Counted from the stretch's first letter, positions 6,613-16,764 are shown. The stretch: DNA of 64,000 nucleotides from Streptococcus pseudoporcinus LQ 940-04 (GCF_000188035.1 NZ_AEUY02000005.1:1612001-1676000); one strand, 5' to 3'. The notes: a model not told the origin generated them from the letters alone. Translations and numbers: made by a program.

Positions 6613-9068
6613 TCAAATCTTGCTGACAATACCTCTTGATCTGAAATAGTATCTGAAATAAAAGTACCGTTACTTGTACGTTCAGACACAGAATAGCCGC
6701 CTAAATCCACTAGGTATTCTTGACCTGTTTTGCTGATAACTAGCAATCTTAAGCTAGCTTCACTATCCGTTTGTGGATCGCTAAATAAATCAATAGTCTT
6801 ATTCGAGGCTAGCCCCTTTACAGCACCAGCTAAGAAAACCCGATGAGGTTTATTTTTTAATTCTCTCAAAACCAATAGTCCCCTATTTGCTCGACTCGTT
6901 TGCGGGATATCCTCTGTTGCCACTCGCTTCAGACTGCCGCGTTGTGTCAGAACAAAGAAACTGTCGGTATATGCTAAGAAAGCGGAAGCAATGTAATCGT
7001 CTTTTTTAAGATTCATGGCTTTCACACCAGCTGTTTTTAAACCTTGAACGGGCACCTCTTCGTTAGAAAAACGAAGGGCATACCCTTGATGTGAAATCAG
7101 CATGATATCTTCAAAAAGGATAGGCTGGACAGCAATAATACGATCTTGCTCATTTTTGAGTTTAGCATACTTAAGCGATTTGGAGCGATAGGTACGCCAA
7201 GGCGCTAGCTCAGCTCTTTCAAAGCGCTTAATTTGACCTAGTTGTGTCACACTGTAGTAAGTGCCAGATTTAAAATCGTCCACAAGCTCGGCGTATAAGA
7301 CTTTTTCATCATTCCCATAGTTGGTAATGGTTTGAGACAAGTGCTCACCAATTTCCTTCCAACGAATATCTTGTAGTTCATGCACAGGACGATAAATGAC
7401 ATTTCCTAGATCCGTGAAAATAAGAAGATGCTGGGTTGTTTTAGCACTGGCTACAAAAATTAAGCTATCATCATCACGTTTACCAATCTCTTCAAGGGTT
7501 GAAGCGTTGAACGATCTAGGACTAGTTCGTTTAATATACCCACCTTGTGTAAGGCTGACAAAGGTCTCTTCTTCTACAATCAAACTAGCAGTATCAATTT
7601 CAATTGTCTCTGCCTCTTTTTGCAATTGTGAACGACGAGGGTTACCAAATTTCTTTTTAACCTCTCGTAACTCACGCTTCATAACATTGTACATGGTAGC
7701 TTCATCGGCGATAATAGCTCTCAAAGTGGTGATTAAGTTCCCAAGTTCTTCTTCTTCATTTTGCAAAGTGACAATATCGGTGTTGGTCAGACGATACAAT
7801 TGCAAAGTAACAATAGCTTCTGCTTGCTCTTCAGTAAAAGCATAGCTGATTTTCAAGTTTTCCTTGGCATCCGCTTTGTTTTCAGATGCACGAATCAGGG
7901 CAATCACTTCATCGAGGATAGAAATAACTCGGATCAGGCCCTCAACAATGTGAAGGCGTTTTTCAGCTTTAGCCATATCAAATTTGGAACGCTCAATAAT
8001 GATTGACTTGCGGTGCGCAATGTAGGAGCTGAGTATCTTTTGAATACCGACTTGATGGGGAGTGTAGTTGTCAATAGCTACCATATTGAAATTGTAATTG
8101 ACTTGTAAATCAGTATACTTCAATAAATAATTTAAAACTGTCTGTGTGTCAGCATCTTTTTTCAGCTCAATCGCAATCCGTAAACCAGATCTATCAGATT
8201 CATCACGAACTTCCACTATTCCAGGAACTTTGTTATTAACACGGACATCATCAATTTTCTTAACTAAAACAGACTTGTTAATCTCGTATGGAATTTCCGT
8301 AACGATAATCTGTTGTTTACCACCTTTTAGCTCTTCAATCTCTGTTTTAGAGCGAACAACTACTCGGCCTTTACCCGTTTCATAAGCCTTACGGATTTCA
8401 TCCTGACCTTGAATAATGCTTCCAGTTGGAAAATCCGGTCCAGGTAAAAATTCCATTAATTTGTCCAATTTAGCTTTAGGATGATCAATTAAATAAACCG
8501 TCGCATCAATCACCTCTGCTAAATTATGAGGCGGAATATCAGTAGCATAACCTGCAGAAATACCTGTAGCTCCATTCACTAAGAGATTTGGATAGGCCGC
8601 TGGTAGAACCGTAGGTTCTTTTTCTGTATCATCAAAGTTCCAAGCAAATGGGACTGTATTTTTCTCAATATCTTCTAACAGATAACCTGAAATTTCCGAT
8701 AAGCGAGCTTCCGTATAACGCATCGCGGCTGGGGGATCTCCATCCATTGAACCATTGTTGCCATGCATTTCAACCAGAATTTCTCGATTCTTCCAATCCT
8801 GACTCATCCTCACCATGGCATCATAAATAGAGGAGTCGCCATGAGGATGGAAATTCCCCATGATATTCCCTACAGATTTTGCAGATTTACGGAAACCTTT
8901 TTCAAAAGTATTTCCATCTTTATACATAGAATATAAAATTCGACGTTGAACAGGTTTTAGGCCATCTCTAATATCAGGTAAAGCCCGTTCCTGAATAATA
9001 TATTTGGAGTAACGCCCAAAGCGTTCTCCCATGATGTCCTCCAAGGACATATTTTGAATGTTACTCAT
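6609..9068 (-). CDS. parC: DNA topoisomerase IV subunit A
   Basis: 819 residues. The N-terminal breakage-reunion domain has its catalytic tyrosine at Y118 (AAMRYTEARLS). The C-terminal half forms the beta-pinwheel, with repeated units such as GGYIKRTSPRSF and RGSLKRVATED. Topoisomerase IV unlinks daughter chromosomes. The quinolone-determining region reads HPHGDSSIYDAM, with S79 and D83 in the susceptible state. The ribosome site (AGG) is weak. The partner parE lies upstream on the same strand, separated by a DUF1232 gene and about 390 bases of non-coding DNA. Confidence 0.96.
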   Translation of the reverse strand: MSNIQNMSLEDIMGERFGRYSKYIIQERALPDIRDGLKPVQRRILYSMYKDGNTFEKGFRKSAKSVGNIMGNFHPHGDSSIYDAMVRMSQDWKNREILVEMHGNNGSMDGDPPAAMRYTEARLSEISGYLLEDIEKNTVPFAWNFDDTEKEPTVLPAAYPNLLVNGATGISAGYATDIPPHNLAEVIDATVYLIDHPKAKLDKLMEFLPGPDFPTGSIIQGQDEIRKAYETGKGRVVVRSKTEIEELKGGKQQIIVTEIPYEINKSVLVKKIDDVRVNNKVPGIVEVRDESDRSGLRIAIELKKDADTQTVLNYLLKYTDLQVNYNFNMVAIDNYTPHQVGIQKILSSYIAHRKSIIIERSKFDMAKAEKRLHIVEGLIRVISILDEVIALIRASENKADAKENLKISYAFTEEQAEAIVTLQLYRLTNTDIVTLQNEEEELGNLITTLRAIIADEATMYNVMKRELREVKKKFGNPRRSQLQKEAETIEIDTASLIVEEETFVSLTQGGYIKRTSPRSFNASTLEEIGKRDDDSLIFVASAKTTQHLLIFTDLGNVIYRPVHELQDIRWKEIGEHLSQTITNYGNDEKVLYAELVDDFKSGTYYSVTQLGQIKRFERAELAPWRTYRSKSLKYAKLKNEQDRIIAVQPILFEDIMLISHQGYALRFSNEEVPVQGLKTAGVKAMNLKKDDYIASAFLAYTDSFFVLTQRGSLKRVATEDIPQTSRANRGLLVLRELKNKPHRVFLAGAVKGLASNKTIDLFSDPQTDSEASLRLLVISKTGQEYLVDLGGYSVSERTSNGTFISDTISDQEVLSARFD

Positions 9069-9460
9069 AAATTAAGGTACCTAGCCCATAAACTGAAAAG
9101 TCAAAATAGAAAATCGCTAGAAAGTCCTTATTTTATAAGATCTAGCTTTTTGACATAGCCTTTAGAGCAGGCGCAATTCCTTTCTGTTTAATTAGAAGGT
9201 TTTTGATTACTACTTACAGATTGGCCACAACAAAAGAATTCAGCTTTTGTTCAGTTCTTTTCTGTTTGTTTAAAAGGGGATTCAAGTAAAACAGTTAGCT
9301 CAAAGATACCATTAAGACTTAAAGTTTTTTCTGAATGGCCACTCAAAACATGATCCCTTACACAAAATATCAAGACAAGCTCTTGCAGTTAATGACCACC
9401 TGAACCTGCCTTGAAAAAACGATTATTTCTTATTAAACCATTTTTCAAGAAGAAAAGAGT
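9069..9460. other. Non-coding stretch between parC and the DUF1232 gene
   Basis: About 390 bases without a convincing gene. I read all frames and found only short open frames that I could not tie to a family, and no clear hairpin with a T run. It presumably holds the parC promoter, but I cannot point to one with confidence. Confidence 0.5.
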
Positions 9461-9874
9461 TTAGTTAGAAAGTACTTGCCGAGCTTTTTTCCACTGGCGG
9501 TAATCCTCAATATCCTTGTAAACCAAATTCCAACAAGTCCCCACAACAAGGGCATCATCTAGTTGGCCAAGAAAAGGGATCCAGTCAGGAATAAAATCAA
9601 TTGGAGATAGAAAATAGATTAGAGCACTCACAATAGCGACAATAGTTCTTCGAGGGACCCGTCTATAATCTCTTTTCCAATAGCTACGAACCATACTAAT
9701 GAGAATAGGCACTGATTTTAATTCTTTTCTGATAAAGGGAATCCACTTAACTCTTTTTTCCAACTTTTCAAGGAAAGATTCCATTTTAGCATCATCTTTT
9801 AGTAAGCGATCAGCCTTATGATACCCTTTTTGCAACTCTTCCATAGCTTGCTTTTTATCAAAATGTGTTTTCAT
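9461..9874 (-). CDS. DUF1232 (YkvA-like) membrane protein
   Basis: 137 residues. The N-terminal half is charged and helical (KKQAMEELQKGYHKADRLL). The C-terminal half has the DUF1232 hallmark, a hydrophobic helix ending in YFLSPIDFIPDWIPFLGQLDDALVV (about residues 92-116). The family is widespread and its role is unknown. GAGGT precedes ATG by 7 bases. It lies between parE and parC on the same strand. Confidence 0.8.
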   Translation of the reverse strand: MKTHFDKKQAMEELQKGYHKADRLLKDDAKMESFLEKLEKRVKWIPFIRKELKSVPILISMVRSYWKRDYRRVPRRTIVAIVSALIYFLSPIDFIPDWIPFLGQLDDALVVGTCWNLVYKDIEDYRQWKKARQVLSN

Positions 9875-10070
9875 AGCTCTACCTCACAAATCTGAAATAA
9901 GACATCATCCAAATTAGGGACAGGCTTATTAATCACTACCCTAAATGTCTAAGTAAATTAATTATTATATACAATTATATAATATTAATCGTAAAGCGAG
10001 AAATTAAAAGTAACCACATTTTAATTTTAAGTAAGGTCTTCTTCTTTTTACCCCAGTATCGGTGTGCTTA

Positions 10071-12020
10071 TCAGAAGACAGTGTTTTCCTCAAGCGTAAA
10101 GGTAACATTGTCTTCAATCCATTGTCTTCTAGGCGCTGCCTTATCACCCATTAAGACAGAGACACGTCTCTCAGCACGCGCTAAATCATCTATAGTTACA
10201 CGAATAAGGGTTCTGGTTTCAGGATCCATAGTTGTTTCCCACAATTGGTCCGCATTCATCTCACCAAGTCCCTTGTAACGTTGTAGCATGGCGCCTTTAC
10301 CAAATTCCCTCCGTAGATCTTCAAGCTCCCCATCTGTCCAAGCATAGGAAACCTTAGCCGTTTTGCCCTTACCTTTGGACATTTTATATAGGGGAGGTAA
10401 AGCAATATAGACATGTCCTTCCTCAACAAGCGGGCGCATGTAACGGTAAAAAAAGGTCAGCAACAAGGTTTGAATGTGGGCACCATCAGTATCCGCGTCC
10501 GTCATAATAATGATTTTGTCGTAATTAATCTCTTCAATCCTAAAATCAGCTCCAACACCAGCTCCAATAGTATAAACCATCGTATTGATTTCCTCATTCT
10601 TGAGAATATCTGTCATCTTAGCTTTTTCAGTATTCAAAACCTTACCCCGAAGCGGTAAAATAGCTTGAAACTTGCGGTCACGACCTTGCTTAGCTGAACC
10701 GCCGGCTGAGTCACCCTCGACTAAGTAAAGTTCATTTTTCTTTGCATTTTTGGATTGGGCTGGGGTTAATTTCCCAGAGAGCAGGCCTTTATCCTTTTTA
10801 TTTTTCTTACCGTTACGAGACTCATCTCGAGCCTTACGAGCAGCTTCGCGGGCGTCACGAGCTTTAATCGCTTTACGGACTAGGTTCGTCGCTAATTCAC
10901 CATTTTCTAGTAGAAAATAAGTCAGCTTTTCAGAAACAATTCCCTCAACAACTGGACGAGCGAGGGGACTTCCCAGTTTATCCTTAGTTTGTCCCTCAAA
11001 TTGCAAATGTTGTTCAGGCACCAAGATTGATAAAACAGCTGATAAGCCTTCACGGTAATCAGATCCCTCTAGGTTCTTATCCTTATCTTTTAAAAGACTC
11101 GTTTTACGGGCATAATCATTCATAACCTTTGTAATAGCAGTCTTCAAACCAGTCTCGTGACTACCGCCATCTTTGGTACGCACATTATTAACAAAGGATA
11201 AAATATTATCAGAAAAACCGTCATTATATTGAAGCGCCACCTGAACTTGGAAATCTTGTTCCTCTCCTTCAACATAAATGACAGGGGTCAACGTTTCCTT
11301 ATCCTCATTTAGGTAAGAGACAAAGTCTTGGACACCATTTTCATAGTGAAATTCTTCTGTAACAGCTTCTTCTCCACGTAAATCTGTCAAAGACATCTTG
11401 ACATCCTTTAAAAGAAAAGCTGATTCTTTAAGCCTCTCTGCAATAGTGTTAAATTTAAAATCAGTCGTTGAAAAGATACTATCGTCAGGCATAAAAGTAA
11501 CTTTTGTGCCCGTTTTACTCTTTGGAGCAGAAGCAATCTTCTTCAGAGTGGATACTGGTTTGCCACCATTTTCAAAGCGCTGCTTATAGACCGAACCATC
11601 ACGAGTAATTTCAACTTCAAGCCATTTAGATAAGGCATTGACAACTGATGAACCAACACCGTGGAGACCTCCTGATGTTTTATACCCACCTTGTCCAAAC
11701 TTACCACCAGCATGTAAGACCGTGAAGATAACTTGCACAGTTGGTATTCCCATCGCATGTTTACCAGTTGGCATTCCCCGTCCACTATCAGCAACACTAA
11801 CTGAACCATCAGCATTAATAGTAACCTTGATTTCGTTACCAAAGCCTGATAGTGCCTCGTCAACAGCATTATCAACAATTTCCCAAATGAGATGATGGAG
11901 ACCGGTTGCATCAGTAGAGCCGATATACATCCCAGGACGTTTACGAACAGCATCTAAACCTTCAAGAACCTGTATCGCATCATCGTTATAATTGGTTATG
12001 GATATTTCTTTTTTAGCCAA
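10071..12020 (-). CDS. parE: DNA topoisomerase IV subunit B
   Basis: 649 residues with the GHKL ATPase domain (VDNAVDEAL, DSGRGMPTG, GGLHGVGSSVVNAL), a transducer domain and a TOPRIM domain (YLVEGDSAGGSAKQGRDR and DADTDGAHIQTLLL). The DTDGAHIQ and RYMRPLVEEG wording marks ParE rather than GyrB. With ParC it separates replicated chromosomes. The start codon is TTG, set by GGAGG 6 bases upstream. It faces the divergent plsY gene, as is common in streptococci. Confidence 0.95.
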   Translation of the reverse strand: MAKKEISITNYNDDAIQVLEGLDAVRKRPGMYIGSTDATGLHHLIWEIVDNAVDEALSGFGNEIKVTINADGSVSVADSGRGMPTGKHAMGIPTVQVIFTVLHAGGKFGQGGYKTSGGLHGVGSSVVNALSKWLEVEITRDGSVYKQRFENGGKPVSTLKKIASAPKSKTGTKVTFMPDDSIFSTTDFKFNTIAERLKESAFLLKDVKMSLTDLRGEEAVTEEFHYENGVQDFVSYLNEDKETLTPVIYVEGEEQDFQVQVALQYNDGFSDNILSFVNNVRTKDGGSHETGLKTAITKVMNDYARKTSLLKDKDKNLEGSDYREGLSAVLSILVPEQHLQFEGQTKDKLGSPLARPVVEGIVSEKLTYFLLENGELATNLVRKAIKARDAREAARKARDESRNGKKNKKDKGLLSGKLTPAQSKNAKKNELYLVEGDSAGGSAKQGRDRKFQAILPLRGKVLNTEKAKMTDILKNEEINTMVYTIGAGVGADFRIEEINYDKIIIMTDADTDGAHIQTLLLTFFYRYMRPLVEEGHVYIALPPLYKMSKGKGKTAKVSYAWTDGELEDLRREFGKGAMLQRYKGLGEMNADQLWETTMDPETRTLIRVTIDDLARAERRVSVLMGDKAAPRRQWIEDNVTFTLEENTVF

Positions 12021-12135
12021 AATGACCTCCAGATTTTTTCATCTTTATAATCTTACAAGTTTTTTGAGAATTTTGCAAAATTATTTTTTTATTATCTAAA
12101 ATCAAGTAAGATTGTCTCTTCTAAAAAAAGCTTTA

Positions 12136-12144
12136 TGGTATAAT
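12136..12144 (+). promoter_or_regulatory. Extended -10 of plsY
   Basis: TGGTATAAT gives a full consensus extended -10. TATAAT at 12139-12144 ends 7 bases before the plsY ATG at 12152, with no recognisable -35 at the usual distance. The predicted start of transcription falls on or next to the start codon. Confidence 0.7.
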
Positions 12145-12151
12145 AAACATT

Positions 12152-12790
12152 ATGAAACTAACATTCTTAATTATTATTGCTTATCTCCTTGGTTCGATAC
12201 CAACAGGACTATGGATTGGTCAGTACTTTTATCATCTTAACTTGAGAGAACATGGTTCTGGCAATACCGGCACAACTAATACCTTTCGCATCCTAGGTCT
12301 TAAGGCTGGGCTAGCTACCCTAGCAATTGATATCCTAAAAGGGACCATTGCCACCTTATTGCCAATCATCTTTGGGGTGACTTTTTTATCACCCATTATT
12401 TTTGGTTTTTTTGCCGTGCTTGGGCATACTTTTCCTATTTTCGCTAAGTTTAAAGGAGGCAAGGCGGTCGCAACCAGTGCAGGAGTAATTCTCGGCTATT
12501 CACCACTCTATGTGCTTTTTCTTGCCCTTATCTTTTTAGCCATTCTCTATTTATTCAGCATGATTTCACTATCAAGTATCTGTACAGCCATTATGGCAGT
12601 TATAACTGTGCTCTTCTTCCCCAGAATGCACTTTCTCCTGAGGCATCCAGATCCTATTTTACTGGTTATTGTCGTTTCACTAGCCACACTCATTATTTAC
12701 CGTCATAAAGATAACATTCGACGCATGAGGTCAAAAACTGAAAATCTAGTTCCCTGGGGACTAAACTTAAGTCGGCAAAAAAAATCATAA
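12152..12790 (+). CDS. plsY: Glycerol-3-phosphate acyltransferase PlsY
   Basis: 212 residues, five membrane helices. It carries the three conserved loop motifs of the family: [26 protein letters not shown] and [16 protein letters not shown]. PlsY moves the acyl group from acyl-phosphate to glycerol-3-phosphate in the membrane, the first step of phospholipid synthesis. The C-terminus is basic and cytosolic. No ribosome site is visible before ATG, and the promoter lies so close that a leaderless mRNA is likely. It is divergent from parE. Confidence 0.95.
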   Translation: MKLTFLIIIAYLLGSIPTGLWIGQYFYHLNLREHGSGNTGTTNTFRILGLKAGLATLAIDILKGTIATLLPIIFGVTFLSPIIFGFFAVLGHTFPIFAKFKGGKAVATSAGVILGYSPLYVLFLALIFLAILYLFSMISLSSICTAIMAVITVLFFPRMHFLLRHPDPILLVIVVSLATLIIYRHKDNIRRMRSKTENLVPWGLNLSRQKKS

Positions 12791-12800
12791 TCACAAAAAT

Positions 12801-12831
12801 AATTCCCTTTCAAACGAGAGGGAATTTTAAA
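12801..12831 (+). terminator. plsY terminator
   Basis: AATTCCCT (12801-12808) pairs with AGGGAATT (12819-12826) and is followed by TTAAAA. It has only a short T run, so its strength is uncertain. Confidence 0.5.
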
Positions 12832-12889
12832 ATGATTAAAAACTGTTTAGACTATGATTTTGAAAACTGACGGTTAAATAAAGGTAAGC

Positions 12890-13543
12890 CTAGGCTAACC
12901 AATCAATCGCTTCAAGACCATTAGCTTCGAGAAAATGATTAGTTCTTGAATAGGGATGACTACCAAAAAAGCCACGATAAGCCGATAAAGGACTTGGATG
13001 AGCACTTTCAATCACTAAATGTTTCGCATTGGTAATCAAGTTTTTCTTTTTCCTAGCATAACCTCCCCATAAGATAAAAACGACAGGGGTTTCTTTACTA
13101 TTAGCCACCCTGATAACGGCATCTGTAAAAGGTTCCCAAATTAGGCCTGCATGACCATTTGCCTGGTGTTCAGGAACTGTTAAACAAGCATTCAATAAAA
13201 GTACTCCTTGCTTTGCCCAAGGCAGTAAATCATGATGATTGCGCCGTCCTATATCAGTCTCTAGTTCCTTTAACATGTTCTGAAGAGATGGAGGTGCGGG
13301 TAAGTCATCTGGCACAGAAAAAGATAGCCCCTGTGCTTGTCCAGGACCATGGTAGGGATCCTGACCTAAAATAACGACTTTTGTTTCCTCATAGGGTGTC
13401 TCAACTAAGGAACGAAAGACATTTTCACGTTTTGGGTAGATTGTTCCGGATTGATAAGCCCGATTTAAAAAATGATTGATTTTAGCAAAATAATCATCAG
13501 GAAGAGATTCTTTTATCATCTTATGCCAAGTTGAATGTTTCAT
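12890..13543 (-). CDS. ung: Uracil-DNA glycosylase
   Basis: 217 residues, full length for family 1 UDG. The water-activating aspartate is D62 in GQDPYHG. The uracil-binding and leucine-loop segments are VFILWGGYA and [21 protein letters not shown]. It removes uracil from DNA to start base-excision repair. AAAGGTGA lies 5 bases before ATG. It converges with plsY. Confidence 0.95.
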   Translation of the reverse strand: MKHSTWHKMIKESLPDDYFAKINHFLNRAYQSGTIYPKRENVFRSLVETPYEETKVVILGQDPYHGPGQAQGLSFSVPDDLPAPPSLQNMLKELETDIGRRNHHDLLPWAKQGVLLLNACLTVPEHQANGHAGLIWEPFTDAVIRVANSKETPVVFILWGGYARKKKNLITNAKHLVIESAHPSPLSAYRGFFGSHPYSRTNHFLEANGLEAIDWLA

Positions 13544-13607
13544 AAGTCACCTTTCTTCTAGAGCAAAAAATTTCATTCTTTAGCTCATATTTTAGCATAT
13601 TTTACAG

Positions 13608-13642
13608 ACAAAAACCTCAGAAACCGATGATTTCTGAGGTTA
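13608..13642 (-). terminator. Terminator of the amino-acid ABC operon
   Basis: AACCTCAGAAA (13613-13623) and TTTCTGAGGTT (13631-13641) form an 11-bp perfect stem. TTT and a T-rich stretch follow on the minus strand. Confidence 0.75.
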
Positions 13643-13650
13643 AACTCTTT

Positions 13651-14313
13651 TTAGTCATTTGGAAGTTGTAACTTATGTTCAAGGTAGGCTTGAAAATTTT
13701 CGAATAAATAACAAAGGGACCAATAAATAAAAGCTACTAAAATGTACATTGACATGTAATCCCATTCCCTACCACCAACAATTTTGGCATTTTGAAAAAT
13801 ATCAGGAACAGTAATCATTGCCGCCAGTGATGAACTTTTTATCATATCAATAACAACATTTCCAAGAGGCGGGATTGCAATCCGGATAGCCTGCGGTAAG
13901 ATAACCTTTTTTATAACTCTTTTTTGAGGCAAGCCCAACGCCTTTGCAGCTTCCCATTGACCTAAGGCAACAGCATTAATAGAAGATCTAAATATCTCTG
14001 AAATATATGCTGAACTCACCAAGCTAAAGCCGATATAAGCGCAGAGCAAGGCAGGTAATTGCAGGTTAAAATAGGGCATCCCAAAGTACAACATAAATAG
14101 CACAACAATCATAGGAACACCACGCATGATTGATACATAAACTTTCACGATTCTTCTGAAAAAGCCATGACGTGATCTTCCTAGGATTGCTAACAGAACC
14201 CCTAAACTGATACCAGTTAAAAAACTCAGTGCCGAGATTCCGATAGTATATGGTAGTCCCGAGAGCACAAACCAGAGACTGTCTTTCATTAATTGAAAAT
14301 CAATAAATTTCAT
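13651..14313 (-). CDS. Amino-acid ABC transporter permease
   Basis: 220 residues with four to five membrane helices of the HisM/GlnP polar amino-acid permease type. The cytoplasmic EAA loop (QWEAAKALGLPQKRVIKKVILPQAIRIAIPPLGN, about residues 130-163) contacts the ATPase. I start at ATG 14313 because the earlier TTG lacks a spaced ribosome site. The binding protein lies 24 bases upstream. No ATPase gene is in the cluster, so a separate ATPase must serve it. Confidence 0.88.
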   Translation of the reverse strand: MKFIDFQLMKDSLWFVLSGLPYTIGISALSFLTGISLGVLLAILGRSRHGFFRRIVKVYVSIMRGVPMIVVLFMLYFGMPYFNLQLPALLCAYIGFSLVSSAYISEIFRSSINAVALGQWEAAKALGLPQKRVIKKVILPQAIRIAIPPLGNVVIDMIKSSSLAAMITVPDIFQNAKIVGGREWDYMSMYILVAFIYWSLCYLFENFQAYLEHKLQLPND

Positions 14314-14337
14314 CGGCAACTATCCATTTCTAATTAA

Positions 14338-15186
14338 TTAATCAACATCTGAAACGTCAATTTTCTTAAAGTCATATTTTTTCTCTTTTGACACATCTTG
14401 GCCAGCAAAAAATTCTTTTGATAGTTTTGTTAAAGTACCATCTTTTTTCATTTCTGCTAAAGTTTTATTGACTTTCTTTTGAAGCTTTTCATTGCCTAAC
14501 TTAATAGCAAAATTTGCTTCTGAAGGGTTATAGTAAACACCTTTTAAGACTTTTACTGGGATGTCAGGAAGGGCTTTACTTGCCATTGATTGAAGGTAAA
14601 AATCGTTTAAGATGACATCAGTTCTACCGTTAGCAACATCTTCTAGATAAACATCATTGGTTACATTATCATAGATGACTAATTTAGCTCCAAACTTCTT
14701 AGCCACTTTCATATATGAAGTTGTTGAAGCTCCAGCAGCTTTTTTACCTTTTAAATCCTTTAATAATTTAATTCCAGAATCATCTGATTGACGAACAATC
14801 ATTGAGCCAAAAGAATATTTATGAGCATCTGTATACAAGAATTTCTTTGCATTCTTACTGTCTTTTTCAATGGAATAACCAGCCATATCAACTTGACTAC
14901 TATTAAGGGCTGAAAGCATGCCATCAACACCCATCTCAGTAAATTTAACCTTCAGGCCTAAACGTTTACCAACCTCTTTGATAATTTCAACATCATAACC
15001 TGTTAACTTATTTTTCTTATCATGGAATGATTGGGGGAAAAGAGTTCCTGAAGTTGCTACTGTCAATTCACCTTTTTTCTCAATTTTATCCCATTGAGCC
15101 TGACCTTGATCCTCTTTTTTTGAGGCACATGCCGTTAAAAGAAACATTGAAAAAGCCAAAGCTATATATGTATACATTTTTTTCAT
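14338..15186 (-). CDS. Amino-acid ABC transporter substrate-binding lipoprotein (family 3)
   Basis: 282 residues. A lipoprotein signal ends in LLTACAS, with the lipidated cysteine near residue 20. The mature part is a family 3 solute-binding protein (GTLFPQSFHDKKNKLTGYDVEII, then KVKFTEMGVDGMLSALNSSQVDM). Such proteins capture polar amino acids or cystine at the cell surface; the specificity is not evident. I use ATG 15186, which has AAGGAG 11 bases upstream, over a GTG four codons earlier. It is the first gene of the two-gene operon. Confidence 0.88.
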   Translation of the reverse strand: MKKMYTYIALAFSMFLLTACASKKEDQGQAQWDKIEKKGELTVATSGTLFPQSFHDKKNKLTGYDVEIIKEVGKRLGLKVKFTEMGVDGMLSALNSSQVDMAGYSIEKDSKNAKKFLYTDAHKYSFGSMIVRQSDDSGIKLLKDLKGKKAAGASTTSYMKVAKKFGAKLVIYDNVTNDVYLEDVANGRTDVILNDFYLQSMASKALPDIPVKVLKGVYYNPSEANFAIKLGNEKLQKKVNKTLAEMKKDGTLTKLSKEFFAGQDVSKEKKYDFKKIDVSDVD

Positions 15187-15225
15187 TAGAAAAAACACTC
15201 CTTTTTTTAATAACTTTAGTATACC

Positions 15226-15253
15226 ATTATACCTTTTATTTCAGTCATGACAA
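15226..15253 (-). promoter_or_regulatory. Promoter of the amino-acid ABC operon
   Basis: On the minus strand TTGTCA (15248-15253) and a consensus TATAAT (15226-15231) are separated by 16 bases. They lie about 40 bases before the start of the binding protein. Confidence 0.6.
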
Positions 15254-15262
15254 TGCTTACAA

Positions 15263-15300
15263 ACAAAGAGAACCTAACCTATAATAGATTCTCTTTGTAT
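15263..15300 (-). terminator. Hairpin downstream of the amidase gene
   Basis: ACAAAGAGAA (15263-15272) and TTCTCTTTGT (15289-15298) form a 10-bp stem with a 16-base loop. It lies just after the amidase stop and before the next operon. Confidence 0.5.
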
Positions 15301-15306
15301 TATATA

Positions 15307-16764
15307 TTAGATTTTCATCTTAAATCGTCCAGCTTCTTCAAAGAGAGAAGCAACCTGTAAGAGCAGGTCTTCACGTCCCTTTGCTGCCATAAATTGAATA
15401 CCTAATGGGTAGTTGTGATTAACCAAGGAAAGAGGTAAGGTTATTGCTGGCTGCCCAGTTAGATTAGCAAGTGGGGTATAGGGGTTGAGAGCTAGACCTT
15501 TTTTAAACATCTCTTTAACGAGCTGTAATTGTTCCTTGCTAGTATAGCTTTCAGCCTGAGCCAATTTTGCCATCAAATCCGAATCAGAATCAAGTTGGCC
15601 ATGTTTGGGAGCAATGTCATGCGTTGTTGGCGTTATCAAGAGATCATATTCCTTATGAAAGCGAGCCATACAGGCACTATAGAGATCCCATTCAGAAATA
15701 ACCTTAGAATAATCTTTGGCCTTTAAATTCTGGCCAGCTTGATAAATGGCCCAAGTCATTGTCTCCATGTCATTTTTTGTAAGAGAACGTCCAAGGGCTT
15801 GCTTAATATCATCAAACATAGCTGCAGTCTCAGCCGCATTCATAAAATAGTAAGAATCAATCAGAGCATCCATATCAAGGGGAAGAGAAGCAAGCCAAGT
15901 TATAGTATGCCCCTTTTTTTCTAAAAAGTTTGCTGTCTCTTCTAAAGCCCTATTGACCTCGTCAGAAAAAGGCCTTCCATCTACTTCTTTACTTAATATA
16001 GCAATAGTTAAGGAGCTAGTCTTTGTATTAAAAAGAGCATCTTCACTTAATAGAGGTAAGGGAAAGGGACCTTCAAATTGACACTCTTGCATATGAAAAA
16101 GGAAGGTTTTCGTGTCCCTTACTGACTTGGTTAAGGCAAAATGAACAGATGCCCCTTGCCAACCACGATAGGAATCAGGCCCTGTTGGGATACGCCCTCG
16201 ACTGGGTTTTAAACCGATTAAACCATTAAAAGAAGCAGGAATTCGAATGGAACCACCTCCATCACTAGCTGCTGAAATGACGGTTATACCTGATGTCATT
16301 AAAGCAGCAGCTCCTCCCGACGATCCCCCAGCATTTCGACTAAGGTCAAAAGGAAGGTTAACAGCACCATTTGCTTTACTATCACTAATGTTTTTGAAAC
16401 CAAATTCTGGAACATTCGTTGTACCTAAAATAATGAAGCCTAAATCCTGCAATTTCTGAACATAGCGGCTCGTCACCCTTGCATAGTTCTTTTGAAAAAG
16501 GACCGATCCTGAAGTCGCTAAGGAACCTGTCAAACTCTGACCTAAATCTTTAATAAAAATAGGAACACCTGCAAAAGGTAAATTCGAAAAATCACGTGTC
16601 CTTGCTTCTTCACGCGCCTCTTCATACCGCCTTGATACGATCGCATTTAAATTAGGATTATGTTTGTTGGCTTGAGCAATCGTTTCTTCTACTAATTCTA
16701 ATGGTGTCACTCGGTGTGTTCTAACAGCATGGGCCATTTCTGTTGCATCTTTAAATGTTTTCAT
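15307..16764 (-). CDS. Amidase signature family enzyme
   Basis: 485 residues. The Ser-cisSer-Lys triad is visible: K72 in FIKDLGQ, the GGSSGG serines at 148-149, and nucleophile S172 in SDGGGSIRIPAS. The length and signature fit stand-alone amidases that hydrolyse small or aryl amides. It is not in an operon with gatB or gatC, and wording such as AGVPIFIKDLGQSLTG points to a broad amidase rather than GatA. GGAGAG precedes ATG by 7 bases. The substrate is unknown. Confidence 0.85.
   Translation of the reverse strand: MKTFKDATEMAHAVRTHRVTPLELVEETIAQANKHNPNLNAIVSRRYEEAREEARTRDFSNLPFAGVPIFIKDLGQSLTGSLATSGSVLFQKNYARVTSRYVQKLQDLGFIILGTTNVPEFGFKNISDSKANGAVNLPFDLSRNAGGSSGGAAALMTSGITVISAASDGGGSIRIPASFNGLIGLKPSRGRIPTGPDSYRGWQGASVHFALTKSVRDTKTFLFHMQECQFEGPFPLPLLSEDALFNTKTSSLTIAILSKEVDGRPFSDEVNRALEETANFLEKKGHTITWLASLPLDMDALIDSYYFMNAAETAAMFDDIKQALGRSLTKNDMETMTWAIYQAGQNLKAKDYSKVISEWDLYSACMARFHKEYDLLITPTTHDIAPKHGQLDSDSDLMAKLAQAESYTSKEQLQLVKEMFKKGLALNPYTPLANLTGQPAITLPLSLVNHNYPLGIQFMAAKGREDLLLQVASLFEEAGRFKMKI

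Noticed and set aside
7396-7845. 149-codon open frame opposite parC
   Set aside because: Shadow of parC on the other strand, without a promoter or ribosome site.
9069-9460. Pseudogene between parC and the DUF1232 gene
   Set aside because: All frames were read; only short frames with no recognisable motif were found.
11543-11953. 136-codon open frame inside parE
   Set aside because: Same strand but a different frame from the ATPase domain of parE, which is clearly the real product.
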